Positions 26,238 to 34,956 are shown, counted from the stretch's first letter. The stretch: 64,000 bases of DNA from Clostridia bacterium (GCA_017467965.1 JAFUJZ010000030.1:27466-91465), one strand, 5' to 3'. The notes: generated by a model from the letters alone, not told the origin. A program made the numbers and translations.

Positions 26238-27041
26238 ATGAAAAAGATTTTAGCACTCGCACTTTGCCTTGTACTTGCACTTTCTTTTGCAGGTTGTGGC
26301 TGTGACAGCACAGATGCTACAGATGCAACAGAAGCAACAGGCGCAGTAGAAGAAGAAGAAGTAAAGACAGTTGGCGGCGATAACGTTCTCAAAATGGGTA
26401 CAAACGCAGCATTTCCTCCCTATGAATACAAGGAAGGCGATGTAATCGTTGGTATCGATGCTGAAATCGCTGCAGCTATCGCAGAAGAACTTGGTATGGA
26501 ACTTGAAATCGTTGATATGGAATTTGATTCTATCATCACAGCAGTTGTACAGGATGCCGTTGATTTCGGTATGGCAGGTATGACAGTTACTGACGAAAGA
26601 AAAGAAAACGTTGATTTCACATACAGCTACGCTACAGGCGTTCAGGTTGTTATCGTTCCCGAAGGCAGCTCTATCGCAACACTTGATGACCTTGCAGGCA
26701 AGAAAATCGGTACACAGATTGGTACAACCGGCTTCATGTATGCACAGGGTGACTACGGCGAAGAAAACGTAATCGGTTACTCTAAGGGTGCTGACGCAGT
26801 TTTGGCACTTAAGGGTGGCGACGTTGACGCTGTTATCATCGATAACGAACCCGCTAAGGCATTTGTTGCAGCTAATACAGGTCTTGTAATCCTCGATACT
26901 GAATATGCAGTTGAAGACTACGCTATCGCAGTAGCAAAGGATAACACAGCACTTCTTAATGCTATCAACGATGCACTCGTAGTACTTAAGGATGAAGGCG
27001 TAATTGATGCTATCATCGCAAAGTACATCAGCGCTGAATAA
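26238..27041 (+). CDS. Polar amino-acid ABC transporter substrate-binding lipoprotein
   Basis: This 267-residue SBP_bac_3 family lipoprotein catches a polar amino acid outside the cell. The lipobox FAGC (Cys20) is followed by a short acidic linker. The domain then shows the family phrases FPPYEYKEGDVIVGIDAEIAAAIAEELG, FDSIITAVVQDAVDFGMAGMTVTDERKENVDFT and GKKIGTQIGTTG, with the ligand-contacting Arg in TDERKE. ATG 26238 lies after GAAAGGAAG. The permease and ATPase follow; two hairpins in the 145-nt gap probably make this subunit more abundant than the others. The ligand (Gln, His, Arg or cystine) cannot be fixed. Confidence 0.92.
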   Translation: MKKILALALCLVLALSFAGCGCDSTDATDATEATGAVEEEEVKTVGGDNVLKMGTNAAFPPYEYKEGDVIVGIDAEIAAAIAEELGMELEIVDMEFDSIITAVVQDAVDFGMAGMTVTDERKENVDFTYSYATGVQVVIVPEGSSIATLDDLAGKKIGTQIGTTGFMYAQGDYGEENVIGYSKGADAVLALKGGDVDAVIIDNEPAKAFVAANTGLVILDTEYAVEDYAIAVAKDNTALLNAINDALVVLKDEGVIDAIIAKYISAE

Positions 27042-27056
27042 TTAAAGCTAATACAG

Positions 27057-27096
27057 TACTGCAAAAACAGGTGAGCAATCTCCTGTTTTTGCAGTA
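27057..27096 (+). terminator. Stable hairpin after the substrate-binding gene
   Basis: ACTGCAAAAACAGG pairs with CCTGTTTTTGCAGT around a 10-nt loop. The T tract is weak, so this is best read as a partial terminator or mRNA 3'-end stabiliser between the binding protein and its permease. Confidence 0.6.
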
Positions 27097-27108
27097 TATT
27101 AATGTATT

Positions 27109-27154
27109 GAACGGTTATTTAAGCGCCAAGGAATTGGGGTTTAAATAACCGTTT
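27109..27154 (+). other. Second intercistronic inverted repeat
   Basis: AACGGTTATTTAA at 27110-27122 pairs with TTAAATAACCGTT at 27141-27153, a 13-bp stem with an 18-nt loop, 33 nt before the permease start. It may be a second partial terminator or a processing site. Confidence 0.5.
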
Positions 27155-27186
27155 GATATTATTAAAGATGAAAGGGTTGCAAACAA

Positions 27187-28587
27187 ATGACAAAGAAGAA
27201 AATTGCGATAATCGTTATATCGGTTCTGCTTGTTCTTGCCATTGCAGTCGGTTGCTATTTTACACTCGGACAGTCAGAGGAATTAAAGCTTAGTGTGGAT
27301 GAAGCGGAAAAAATTGTAAACAGCACCTTTGACAAAATTTCGGACGACGGTACAAGACTGGAAAAGCCTGCCGAATACATTGCAGAAAAAAACAATATTG
27401 AGGTTAAAAAGGTTACATATGACAATAAGCGCATAATCCTTGATTGCAGTATCACAACCTTAGATGCTCATGCGGCTATTTCGCCTTATTATGACAGTTT
27501 CCTTGATACAAGTCTTATTAACGAGGGGACAAAACAGGTTAAATCGTCGTTGGATTTCCAGATAGATTTCCGCAAACCTCTTTTGGAACTGGTTAAAACA
27601 GCAGCTGTAAAAACCGTTGATACAAAAATTTATATTTATAATGTTGACGGCGTTCCTGTTGTTTATACATCGGACGAATCTATCAATGCTGTTTTCGGTG
27701 GTATCGGTGATATTGCAACAGATATCAGAGCAAAGACAACATATATGTCTGTTGATGAAGACGGAAACACAGTTAAAAAGGAAATTGATACTACAAACGA
27801 CAATATTAGAAAAGGCTTTATCGAATGTTTGACTGTACGTCATGACCCCAACGAGCCCGACACATCCGGTCCTATTGGTCAATTTATCAATAAGCTTAAG
27901 AAGGATTTTGACCAGAATTTTATCCAGCATGACAGGTGGAAAACAATATTCAAGGGCTTGTGGATTACACTTCAGATTACTTTCTTCTCACTTATTATAG
28001 GTGTAGTTTTAGGTTTCCTTGTAGCGTTTGTAAGATGCGCACATATTAAGAGCAAAAAGAAGGGCGTTATTCTTAATCTTATAAACTCAATCTGTCAGCT
28101 TTATCTGACAGTTATCCGCGGTACACCAGTTGTTGTACAGATTTTGATTATTCACTTTGTAATTTTGCAGCCTATGGGTATAAGCACATTTGTATCTGCT
28201 GTAGCATGCTTTGGTATTAACTCCGGTGCTTACGTTGCCGAAATCGTACGTGGCGGTATCATGAGTGTTGATCCCGGTCAGGAGGAAGCAGGTCGAAGCC
28301 TTGGCTTCAACTATGCTCAGACAATGTGGCACATTATTATGCCCCAGGCATTTAAAACAGTATTACCCTCGCTTGCAAACGAATTTGTTGTTCTTCTTAA
28401 GGAAACATCCATTGCGTTCTATATTGGTCTTAAAGACCTTATGTACGAGGTTAACGGTATTAGAGCGGCAACATACAGTGCGTTTATGCCACTTATTGCA
28501 TCCGCTGTAATATACCTTATTTTGGTATTAACTTTCTCAAAGCTTGTTAATATCCTTGAAAGGAGATTGAGAAACAGTGAGCGATAA
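27187..28587 (+). CDS. Polar amino-acid ABC permease with extra N-terminal extracytoplasmic domain
   Basis: This is a HisM/GlnP-type permease of 466 residues, about twice the usual length. Residues 1-25 are a membrane anchor; about 28-240 form an extra domain predicted outside the cell (begins [19 protein letters not shown]) that does not resemble a substrate-binding domain. The normal permease starts at [18 protein letters not shown] (about 250) and has the family's [14 protein letters not shown] motif ([13 protein letters not shown]) and the EAA loop [26 protein letters not shown] 27187 follows AAAGGG. It overlaps the ATPase gene by 11 bp. The extra domain could control docking of the binding lipoprotein. 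Confidence 0.88.
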   Translation: MTKKKIAIIVISVLLVLAIAVGCYFTLGQSEELKLSVDEAEKIVNSTFDKISDDGTRLEKPAEYIAEKNNIEVKKVTYDNKRIILDCSITTLDAHAAISPYYDSFLDTSLINEGTKQVKSSLDFQIDFRKPLLELVKTAAVKTVDTKIYIYNVDGVPVVYTSDESINAVFGGIGDIATDIRAKTTYMSVDEDGNTVKKEIDTTNDNIRKGFIECLTVRHDPNEPDTSGPIGQFINKLKKDFDQNFIQHDRWKTIFKGLWITLQITFFSLIIGVVLGFLVAFVRCAHIKSKKKGVILNLINSICQLYLTVIRGTPVVVQILIIHFVILQPMGISTFVSAVACFGINSGAYVAEIVRGGIMSVDPGQEEAGRSLGFNYAQTMWHIIMPQAFKTVLPSLANEFVVLLKETSIAFYIGLKDLMYEVNGIRAATYSAFMPLIASAVIYLILVLTFSKLVNILERRLRNSER

Positions 28588-29329
28588 TTATAACTATATT
28601 ATAAGAACAGAAAATCTCTGTAAATATTACGGCGAGAAAATTCACGCTCTTGAAAATGTCTCCGCAGAAATCAAAAAGGGTGAAGTGGTTGTTGTTATCG
28701 GCCCTTCCGGCTCAGGTAAGTCAACGTTTTTACGTTCTCTTAATCTTTTGGAAGAAGCAACAAGCGGAAAGGTATTTTTTGAAGGCACCGATATTACGGA
28801 TCCAAAGGTAGATATAAATGCACACCGTCAGAAAATGGGTATGGTTTTCCAGCAGTTCAATCTTTTCCCGCATATGACAGTTCTCAGAAATCTTACACTT
28901 GCACCTATGAGCCTTAAGAAAATGAGTAAGACAGATGCAGAAGAGCTTGCACTTAAAATGCTTGATAAGGTTGGCCTTCGTGACCGTGCAAATGCCTACC
29001 CAAGTCAGCTCTCCGGTGGACAAAAGCAGAGAGTTGCAATTGTGAGAGCCCTTTGTATGAGTCCTGATGTTATGCTCTTTGACGAGCCTACAAGTGCACT
29101 TGACCCCGAAATGGTGGGTGAAGTATTGCAGGTTATGAAGGATTTGGCAAAGGAAGGCATGACAATGGTTTGCGTAACACACGAAATGGGCTTTGCCAAG
29201 GAAGTTGCAGACAGAGTTATTTTCATGGCAGAGGGTCAGATTGTAGAAGAGGGTACTCCCGAAGAGATTTTCACAAATCCCAAAAATCAAAAAACACAGT
29301 CTTTCCTCAAATCGGTATTGAATGTATAA
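28577..29329 (+). CDS. Polar amino-acid ABC transporter ATP-binding protein (GlnQ-like)
   Basis: This 250-residue ATPase powers the adjacent amino-acid importer from the cytoplasmic side. All motifs are present: Walker [10 protein letters not shown] (about residue 41), the Q-loop [12 protein letters not shown] typical of GlnQ/HisP, signature LSGGQKQR, Walker [15 protein letters not shown], and the switch His in CVTHEMGF. The start is GTG 28577, inside the last codons of the permease (11-bp overlap), with GGAG about 10 nt before it. A bidirectional terminator follows directly. Substrate specificity lies in the binding protein. Confidence 0.95.
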   Translation: MSDNYNYIIRTENLCKYYGEKIHALENVSAEIKKGEVVVVIGPSGSGKSTFLRSLNLLEEATSGKVFFEGTDITDPKVDINAHRQKMGMVFQQFNLFPHMTVLRNLTLAPMSLKKMSKTDAEELALKMLDKVGLRDRANAYPSQLSGGQKQRVAIVRALCMSPDVMLFDEPTSALDPEMVGEVLQVMKDLAKEGMTMVCVTHEMGFAKEVADRVIFMAEGQIVEEGTPEEIFTNPKNQKTQSFLKSVLNV

Positions 29330-29363
29330 AAAGAAGCGTGTCGTAAGACACGCTTCTTTTTTA
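29328..29363. terminator. Bidirectional terminator between convergent genes
   Basis: AAAAAGAAGCGTGTC and GACACGCTTCTTTTT are reverse complements around a short loop. This serves the ATPase gene on the plus strand and the stalk-domain gene on the minus strand. Confidence 0.88.
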
Positions 29364-30734
29364 TCTTATGAGATTTAACACTGCTGTTGGGTCAAGATAC
29401 CAGTTGCCATTTGATTTATACATGGTGATTTCAATTTCTGTGAAGATATATTCATCCTCATCAAGCTGTTCAATGCTCAGAAGAGCTTTTGCAGCTCTTT
29501 CTGCACCTTGAAATAAAGACGCATCCACATAGACAAGCGAATCGACTGTATATTCACCTGTGGCATTTGCAAACTGTGCTGCAAGTCTTTTTTTCATGAG
29601 CGATATTTCGGTATTATACTGGGCAGATGTTTTGCCCTTGAAAATCGTGTTATAATCCTGTGTGCTCAAAAGTTTCACCATATCGGAGGGCTTAGCATTG
29701 ACCGATGATTTGACATATTTGTCGACAAGATTAAGTATAAGGGTGGAGTCTGTGTTTTCACCGGACTGAATAGGCACTTTTGCCTCGTTATCCTTGTGAG
29801 GAACCTCGGGAAACCCGATGTTTGGGAAAGAAAAGTCATCGGGGTATTGGAGATGAGTTGTTATGGAATATTTTTCATCAAACACAAGATTATTATAGGA
29901 AAGAAGTGCTGTAAATTTCATAGAAAGCTCTGTAATATAGCCGCCCTGAATAGTGGTGGTTATATATAACATTGAAAAATCTGCCGATGAGCCATGCTTG
30001 TTCAGAATATTCTGAACAGAAGATTTAGCGATCTTGTCGGGGGAAACCGCCAAAAAGTATTTGCCATTACCTAAATATGACATACACGAGGTGTAATCGT
30101 CGGGCAAAAACGCCGAAAGCGTAAATCCTGATGTGGAATACGGTTCGGTTACCGCGTTTGACGAAGAGGCAATAAGCTTTCCGTTATAGCTTAAGGTACC
30201 GTCTGATGCAACAAGCACCTTAAGCGCCGGGTGGTTTTCGGTGTTTGAAACAGCATCGGCAAAATAGCTCATTGCATCAACCGAAGGTGTAGTTGTGAGA
30301 ATTGCGGTTTTTGATACGTTATCCCATGTGACGGTTTTGCCGAAAAGCTGACCTATGGCACGAATGGGCAAAAACGTGGTAGAATCCTGAAGACGGGGGA
30401 AAACCCTTGTGCCATTAGCGTCAAGACAAACAAATTCCTCTCCATCAACATATATGTTGATGTTTTCAGAAAGTACAGGTGAGCCGCCCTTTTCGCCTAT
30501 ATATACGGTTTTGGTTTCCTGCTCCCAGTTAATTGTTTTTTCAAAGGCTTCACCTATGGCTCTTACGGGAACGTAGGTTGTGCCCTCATATACGAAAGGC
30601 GATACCACCGTACCATTTGCATCACGGCATATGAGCTCTTCGCCGTCTATTACAATATTGCATTGTGCGTTTGCAACAACGGGAAAGAGGAAAAGTAAAA
30701 TTGTTACAAAAAATGATTTAAAAAACTTATCCAT
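29361..30734 (-). CDS. Secreted protein with two copper-amine-oxidase-type stalk domains
   Basis: The 457-residue protein has a signal peptide (1-23, ending VANA) and no lipobox. Two tandem stalk domains (Cu_amine_oxidN1 type) follow: about 25-85 (GTTYVPVRAIGEAFEKTINW) and about 88-150 (STTFLPIRAIGQLFGKTVTW). The remaining 300 residues (about 155-457) contain a beta-rich unit and a C-terminal nuclear-transport-factor-like stretch (DEYIFTEIEITMYKSNGNWYLD); I do not recognise the family. In Clostridia such stalk domains occur in many secreted proteins and do not imply copper or amine oxidase activity. ATG 30734 follows GGAGT. It has its own promoter about 118 nt upstream. Confidence 0.8.
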   Translation of the reverse strand: MDKFFKSFFVTILLFLFPVVANAQCNIVIDGEELICRDANGTVVSPFVYEGTTYVPVRAIGEAFEKTINWEQETKTVYIGEKGGSPVLSENINIYVDGEEFVCLDANGTRVFPRLQDSTTFLPIRAIGQLFGKTVTWDNVSKTAILTTTPSVDAMSYFADAVSNTENHPALKVLVASDGTLSYNGKLIASSSNAVTEPYSTSGFTLSAFLPDDYTSCMSYLGNGKYFLAVSPDKIAKSSVQNILNKHGSSADFSMLYITTTIQGGYITELSMKFTALLSYNNLVFDEKYSITTHLQYPDDFSFPNIGFPEVPHKDNEAKVPIQSGENTDSTLILNLVDKYVKSSVNAKPSDMVKLLSTQDYNTIFKGKTSAQYNTEISLMKKRLAAQFANATGEYTVDSLVYVDASLFQGAERAAKALLSIEQLDEDEYIFTEIEITMYKSNGNWYLDPTAVLNLIR

Positions 30735-30851
30735 ATTCTTACTCCGATATTAATATTTTTTAACAATTGTGAATATATTAAACCGTAAAAAAAGAAGAAA
30801 AACCTAAAACAAGCCATTCGTTTTCATTCAAAAAACGACATACTTTTACAT

Positions 30852-30880
30852 ATTATATCATATATCCGGGCTCATTGCAA
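30852..30880 (-). promoter_or_regulatory. Sigma-A promoter of the stalk-domain gene
   Basis: On the minus strand TTGCAA (30880-30875) is 17 bp from a perfect TATAAT (30857-30852). It leaves an AT-rich leader of about 110 nt before the start codon. Confidence 0.7.
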
Positions 30881-30997
30881 TCGCCAATTGGGCACAAAAA
30901 CGGGTCAAAATATGTGTACAGGGCTACTATTTGGCATTAAAAAATGTTAAAAAATTAAACAAATGTTACAAAATTATCACAAAAGTGCGAAAAAGTA

Positions 30998-31026
30998 TTG
31001 ACAAACCAAAAAAAAATACGTATAAT
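30998..31026 (+). promoter_or_regulatory. Consensus sigma-A promoter of the 3D-domain gene
   Basis: TTGACA (30998-31003) and TATAAT (31021-31026) both match consensus exactly and are 17 bp apart. This should be one of the strongest promoters in the window. It drives a leader of about 105 nt. Confidence 0.9.
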
Positions 31027-31032
31027 GCTGAT

Positions 31033-31136
31033 GCAGTCAAAGTCAGCCATTGCGAGGAACTTAAAAAAGTTCGGCAGCTAAATAAAGGCACCCTGCGGCA
31101 AAGACCCTTGCAGTATGCCGGAAATGAGGTTAGATT
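31033..31136 (+). promoter_or_regulatory. Possible structured 5' leader (candidate cis-regulatory RNA)
   Basis: The leader before the 3D-domain gene can form a hairpin GAACTT-AAAA-AAGTTC at about 31058-31073 and a longer nested stem in which GGCA..CTGC (from about 31088) pairs with GCAG..TGCC (to about 31124). It is richer in G+C than the flanks. Genes of this kind are often under c-di-AMP (ydaO) riboswitches in Clostridia, and cdaA is present in this window. I cannot identify the conserved ydaO core, so the class stays open. Confidence 0.35.
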
Positions 31137-32114
31137 ATGAAAGGTATTATGAATAAGAGTACAGCGTCGAAAAGAAGAGTAGCGGCATTTGTTCTTGTAG
31201 CAATTATGCTTGTAAGTATTTTCAGCGCTGCAGTTGAAAAGGATTTCACAATCATCACACTTAACTATGACGGTGTTGAGTTCAGTTATGCAACAGATGC
31301 AGAAACAGTTGGTGAATTCTTTGAAAAGGAAAATATCTCCGTTAAGGACAATGACTACGTAAGCCATAATAAGACAGATTCTATCGAGTATGGCATGAAA
31401 ATTTATGTAAGTGTTGCAAAGTATATCACAGTATACGATGAAGACGCAACATACGGTGCTATTACATTTATGACAACAGTTGAAGACGTTTTAAGAGACT
31501 TTGGCTCTCCTTTGTCTGATGCTGATGGCTGTTTCCCCGTAAGAGAGGAAAGAGTATATGACGGTAGTGTTATTTATGTAACAAGAGCAAACAAGGTTAT
31601 TTTTGAGAGATTCGGCACTCAGCTTGAATATGACACACACAGTGAAACAGTTGGCGACTTCCTCAATGAGCTTGGCGTAACTTATGACATGGCAGAAGAA
31701 AAGGTTGTTCCCTCTGAGGACACTATTCTTACAGACAACATGACAGTAGTAATCAAGAATAAGACAGATGCAATGTCTCCTCTTGATTTTGGCATTGATC
31801 TTTCTACTGCGCGTGTAATTACATGTACTGCAACAGCATACACACCCTCTGCTGATGAATGCGGAAAAGATGACGGCATTACAGCAACAGGTGCAAAGTG
31901 TGAAGTTGGTGTTGTAGCAGTTGACCCCAAGGTTATTCCTTTGGGCACAAAGCTTTACATCGAAACAGTTGACGGTAGCTTTGTATACGGCTACTGCTCC
32001 GCTCAGGACACAGGCGGTGCAATAAAGGGTAACAAGGTTGACCTTGCAATGAATACAAAGAGCGAATGCTTCCAGTTCGGAAGAAGACAGGTAAAGGTTT
32101 ACATTTTATCTTAA
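31137..32114 (+). CDS. YabE-like cell-wall protein with DUF348 repeats and 3D domain
   Basis: This 325-residue protein is membrane-anchored or secreted: residues 15-32 are hydrophobic. Three ubiquitin-like DUF348 units follow (about 40-80, 85-150 and 155-205; each has a TVGEFFEKENI-like motif). The C-terminal 3D domain (about 235-325) keeps its three Asp: VAVDPKVIPLGT, AQDTGGAIKG and KVDLAM, the lytic-transglycosylase-type active centre of the MltA/Rpf-like fold. No G5 domain is present, unlike Bacillus YabE. It probably remodels peptidoglycan during growth or outgrowth. ATG 31137 (after GAGGT) and ATG 31149 (after AAAGG) are both plausible. It precedes ksgA, as yabE does in Bacillus. Confidence 0.85.
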   Translation: MKGIMNKSTASKRRVAAFVLVAIMLVSIFSAAVEKDFTIITLNYDGVEFSYATDAETVGEFFEKENISVKDNDYVSHNKTDSIEYGMKIYVSVAKYITVYDEDATYGAITFMTTVEDVLRDFGSPLSDADGCFPVREERVYDGSVIYVTRANKVIFERFGTQLEYDTHSETVGDFLNELGVTYDMAEEKVVPSEDTILTDNMTVVIKNKTDAMSPLDFGIDLSTARVITCTATAYTPSADECGKDDGITATGAKCEVGVVAVDPKVIPLGTKLYIETVDGSFVYGYCSAQDTGGAIKGNKVDLAMNTKSECFQFGRRQVKVYILS

Positions 32115-32117
32115 ATA

Positions 32118-32148
32118 TAAAAATCCCGGGTTTTTCCCGGGATTTTTC
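32118..32148 (+). terminator. Rho-independent terminator after the 3D-domain gene
   Basis: AAAATCCCGGG and CCCGGGATTTT flank a 5-T loop and lead into a T-rich tail. Confidence 0.9.
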
Positions 32149-32199
32149 TTTACTTTTTATGATCAAGACGTTAAAATGTAAATAAGTGAGGTGCGTATA

Positions 32200-33060
32200 A
32201 TGCTTGATTTAACTAATATTGAAGTAATAAAATATCTTTGTAATAAATACGGATTTAAGTTTTCAAAGGATATGGGACAGAACTTTCTGACCGACAGCAC
32301 AGTTATTGATGTGATTTCTGCTTCTGCGGCAGAGGATGTTTCGGGCGTTATTGAGATAGGCCCCGGTTTTGGCTGTCTTACGGCAGCACTGGGACAAAGG
32401 TGCAAAAAGGTTGTGTCTATTGAGCTTGACAGGAGGCTTGAAAACGTATTGCACGAGACCCTTGCAGGGTTTGATAATATCCGTCTCCACTGGGAAGACT
32501 GCATGAAGGCAGATATCAAAAAAATTATTGAAGAGGAGTTTGACGGCAGGGTATCTGTGGCGGCAAATCTGCCGTATTATATAACAACTCCTATTGTGAT
32601 GAAGCTTCTTGAAGGCAATTACGGATTTAAGAAGATTATTATCATGGTACAAAAAGAGGTAGCAGAACGTTTTTGTGCTACTCCTGGCGGAAAAGAATAC
32701 GGCGCAGTTACACTGGGCGTTCAGTACCGTGCCGATGCCCGTGTGATATGCGAGGTAGGCAAGGAAAAGTTTATTCCCTCGCCCAAGGTTGACAGTGCGG
32801 TTATCGAAATGACCCTGCTTGATGAACCTAAGGTAAAGCCAAAGAGCGAAAAACTGTTTTTCAGCCTTATCAAAGCGGCATTTGCACAAAGGCGTAAGAC
32901 CCTTGTAAATTCCCTCAGCAATGCAGGCTGTTTTGGAAGCAAAGAAGATGTTGCTAAAGCTGTTGAAGAAATCGGTAAGGACGTAAATATACGCGGCGAA
33001 AAATTGTCTATAGAGGATTTTTGCCGTTTAGCCGATGTGCTGTTCGACAAAAAGGCATAA
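32200..33060 (+). CDS. rsmA: 16S rRNA dimethyladenosine transferase KsgA/RsmA
   Basis: KsgA adds four methyl groups to two adjacent adenosines of the 3'-terminal 16S rRNA hairpin, a late ribosome-assembly step. The 286-residue protein has GQNFLTD near residue 26, the SAM-binding IEIGPGFGCLT (about 47-57), the Asp after VVSIELD, and the catalytic NLPYYITTPI (about 118-127). A GTG at 32191 is part of the ribosome site GAGGTG, so ATG 32200 is the start. Its last 33 bp overlap the convergent CmpB-like gene, and no terminator is visible before 33452, so its transcript may run antisense through that gene. Confidence 0.95.
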   Translation: MLDLTNIEVIKYLCNKYGFKFSKDMGQNFLTDSTVIDVISASAAEDVSGVIEIGPGFGCLTAALGQRCKKVVSIELDRRLENVLHETLAGFDNIRLHWEDCMKADIKKIIEEEFDGRVSVAANLPYYITTPIVMKLLEGNYGFKKIIIMVQKEVAERFCATPGGKEYGAVTLGVQYRADARVICEVGKEKFIPSPKVDSAVIEMTLLDEPKVKPKSEKLFFSLIKAAFAQRRKTLVNSLSNAGCFGSKEDVAKAVEEIGKDVNIRGEKLSIEDFCRLADVLFDKKA

Positions 33061-33402
33061 ATAAGCTATAGGTATACACAAAAGTGACCATAAAATCGTA
33101 TAAGGCAGGCATATCTGACCTAAAACGTTAAAGGGTGCATCTGAATAGTTCCATACGTTCCAGTCAAGGAGCAGATTGACTATACAGCCTGTCACAAATT
33201 CCATAACGGTTATGATTGCTCCGCCCGTGAGAGCCTTGACGATAATGGGCACATCGTGCATAAGCGGAAAAATCGAGAACAGAGAGTAAAAGCACAAACC
33301 GCCTAAGACAAACATTGTCCAGTGGCTGTAGCCTCTCCAGAGGATTTCTATTAAGAAATAGCCTGTTCCGCCTATAGTAAATAAAGTAAAAAATCTGAGC
33401 AT
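33028..33402 (-). CDS. CmpB-like membrane protein (putative ABC transporter permease)
   Basis: This 124-residue membrane protein has about four hydrophobic segments. The pattern GGTGYFLIEILWRGYSHWTMFVLGG and GQICLPYTILWSLLCIP is typical of the small family labelled putative ABC transporter permease (CmpB type), whose true role is unknown. The frame extends upstream, but ATG 33402 follows a strong GGAGG by 5 nt. A TTGACA lies about 35 nt upstream on the minus strand without a clear -10 box. The 3' end overlaps ksgA by 33 bp in opposite orientation. It is a single-gene unit. Confidence 0.75.
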   Translation of the reverse strand: MLRFFTLFTIGGTGYFLIEILWRGYSHWTMFVLGGLCFYSLFSIFPLMHDVPIIVKALTGGAIITVMEFVTGCIVNLLLDWNVWNYSDAPFNVLGQICLPYTILWSLLCIPIAYLCLFVEQHIG

Positions 33403-33451
33403 GATAACCTCCGGGTATTTAATCATGCTTAGTATTGTCAAAAACACCAAT

Positions 33452-33485
33452 AAAAAAGCTCGGAATTTTTTTCCGAGCTTTTTTG
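33452..33485. terminator. Strong hairpin, likely end of ksgA transcript
   Basis: AAAAAAGCTCGGA pairs with TCCGAGCTTTTTT around a short T loop. It lies upstream of the CmpB-like gene on the minus strand, so on the plus strand it would end transcripts that come from ksgA through the CmpB-like gene. Confidence 0.8.
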
Positions 33486-33568
33486 CAGTTTGAATGAAAT
33501 AATGCTTTATTTATTTTGTTTTTTGTGTTACAATAACTTTAGGTATATATAGATGAAAGGTGATTTGG

Positions 33569-33865
33569 ATGATAAAGCATATTGTTATGTGGAAATATAA
33601 GGAAGAATTGTCCGTCGAAGAGCGTGACGAGCTGTTTTGTCAGCTTAAAAAAGCAGCTGATAACATGAATGGAAATATAAAGGGACTTGTTAAGGCTGAG
33701 CTTATCAAGAATGTTAATCCTGCCGAAAAGTTTGACCTTGCTCTTTACTGTGAGCTGGAAACACTTGAGGATGTTATTGCATATCAGGATGACAGTGTTC
33801 ACATTGCGTTTAAAAACATCATAACGGGTAAAGTTTTTGACAGAGTATGTATTGATGGTGAATGA
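33569..33865 (+). CDS. Dabb (stress-responsive A/B barrel) family protein
   Basis: This 98-residue protein has the Dabb (SRAB) signature: it starts MIKHIVMWKYKEE, a His-containing first strand, and ends with YQDDSVHIAFKNIITGKVFDRVCIDGE. Members form dimeric ferredoxin-like barrels; some are stress-induced, some are aldolases or heme-binding proteins, and most Firmicutes members are uncharacterised. The longest frame starts with a GTG inside the ribosome site AAAGGTGAT, so ATG 33569 is chosen. It stands alone between two terminators and a lipoprotein gene. Confidence 0.85.
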   Translation: MIKHIVMWKYKEELSVEERDELFCQLKKAADNMNGNIKGLVKAELIKNVNPAEKFDLALYCELETLEDVIAYQDDSVHIAFKNIITGKVFDRVCIDGE

Positions 33866-33887
33866 GTTTTTGAAAGGGATGATTTTA

Positions 33888-34892
33888 GTGAAACGTAATA
33901 TAGCGGTAATTGTGAGTTTGATTATGGCTGTTATTATGCTTTGTACCGGCTGCGGTTGCGGAAAAAGCGAGACTGCTCCCGAAAGTGAATTTGCAATACT
34001 TGATACGGGTAACGTGGAGCTTGAAATGGGACAAACCCAGCAGGTTAACGTGCTTGAATATGCGGGCAAGGTTGTATGGAAGAGTAGTAACAAGAATGTT
34101 GCAACCGTATCGGCAGAGGGTGTTATCACTCCTGTGTCGGCAGGTAGTGCTGTTGTAACGGCAACCCTTGAAAGCGGAACAGAGCTTAACTGTATGGTAA
34201 GCGTTGTTGCAGGTACATCAAACGTTGAAACGATAAAGGTTACAAGTATATACTCCGATGCGGATGATATTACACAGTCTTATAACAATGCAATCTCGGT
34301 TCAGCTTAAGGCAAGCTGTGACCCCTACGACCCCGAAGAAAAGCTTACTTGGAAAACAAGCGATGAAAGCAAGGCAGTAGTTGATTCTAACGGTCTTGTA
34401 ACTCTTTTAGGTAACGGTGTGGTTACAATTACGGCGACTGCATACAACGGCGTTGAAGGTAGCTGTATTATCAGAATAAAAGATGTTCCCGGTAATGTGA
34501 CAGCCCCCGAGACGGAAAATAGTGACGATTCTCAGGTGCCGCAGATTGAAAGCGAAAATAAAACCTCTAATACCAACAGATTTACATCTCCTGTGCCTAC
34601 AACATCTCCTACTGCAACAAGCGTAGTTATTGTAAGTGACAGATATCTGTACCTAGATGTTGCCGAGGGATATACTCTTACATATGCTGTGGGCAATTCC
34701 TCCACGAAAACCGCCGAATGGATGAGTAGCGACAGAAGTGTGGCAATAGTTGACGAAGACGGTTGTGTTGTGGGAGTAAGCGAAGGCGTGGCAACTATCA
34801 GTGCGGTGACAGCGGACGGTGCTGTAGCACACTGCAAGGTAGCTGTAGGTGAAAGTGCAATTAATCAGCTTAAAAAAGAAGCAAGCAAATAA
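33888..34892 (+). CDS. Lipoprotein with three BIG2-type Ig-like domains
   Basis: This secreted lipoprotein of 334 residues has lipobox LCTGC followed by GCGKS. Three bacterial Ig-like group 2 domains follow: about 35-110 (WKSSNKNVATVSAEGVITPV), about 115-195 (WKTSDESKAVVDSNGLVTLL) and, after a Ser/Thr/Pro linker, about 245-325 (WMSSDRSVAIVDEDGCVVGV). BIG2 domains serve as stalks or adhesion modules on cell surfaces; no catalytic domain is present. The frame opens much earlier inside the Dabb gene, but GTG 33888, about 10 nt after AAAGGGATGA, gives the correct signal peptide; ATG 33879 touches the ribosome site. A terminator follows. Confidence 0.82.
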   Translation: MKRNIAVIVSLIMAVIMLCTGCGCGKSETAPESEFAILDTGNVELEMGQTQQVNVLEYAGKVVWKSSNKNVATVSAEGVITPVSAGSAVVTATLESGTELNCMVSVVAGTSNVETIKVTSIYSDADDITQSYNNAISVQLKASCDPYDPEEKLTWKTSDESKAVVDSNGLVTLLGNGVVTITATAYNGVEGSCIIRIKDVPGNVTAPETENSDDSQVPQIESENKTSNTNRFTSPVPTTSPTATSVVIVSDRYLYLDVAEGYTLTYAVGNSSTKTAEWMSSDRSVAIVDEDGCVVGVSEGVATISAVTADGAVAHCKVAVGESAINQLKKEASK

Positions 34893-34911
34893 TGAATTAG
34901 TAAAAAGCTAT

Positions 34912-34956
34912 AACGGGCGGAAGCAATCATATGTGATGCTTGTGCCCGTTTGTTTT
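34912..34956 (+). terminator. Terminator between BIG2 lipoprotein and metH-like gene
   Basis: AACGGGC and GCCCGTT enclose an inner stem AAGCA/TGCTT, and the hairpin is followed by TTGTTTT. It ends 18 nt before the metH-like start, so that gene needs read-through or a hidden promoter. Confidence 0.75.

Noticed and set aside
31033..31136. Firm call of a ydaO c-di-AMP riboswitch
   Set aside because: Context fits, but I cannot identify the conserved core, so only a structured leader is claimed.
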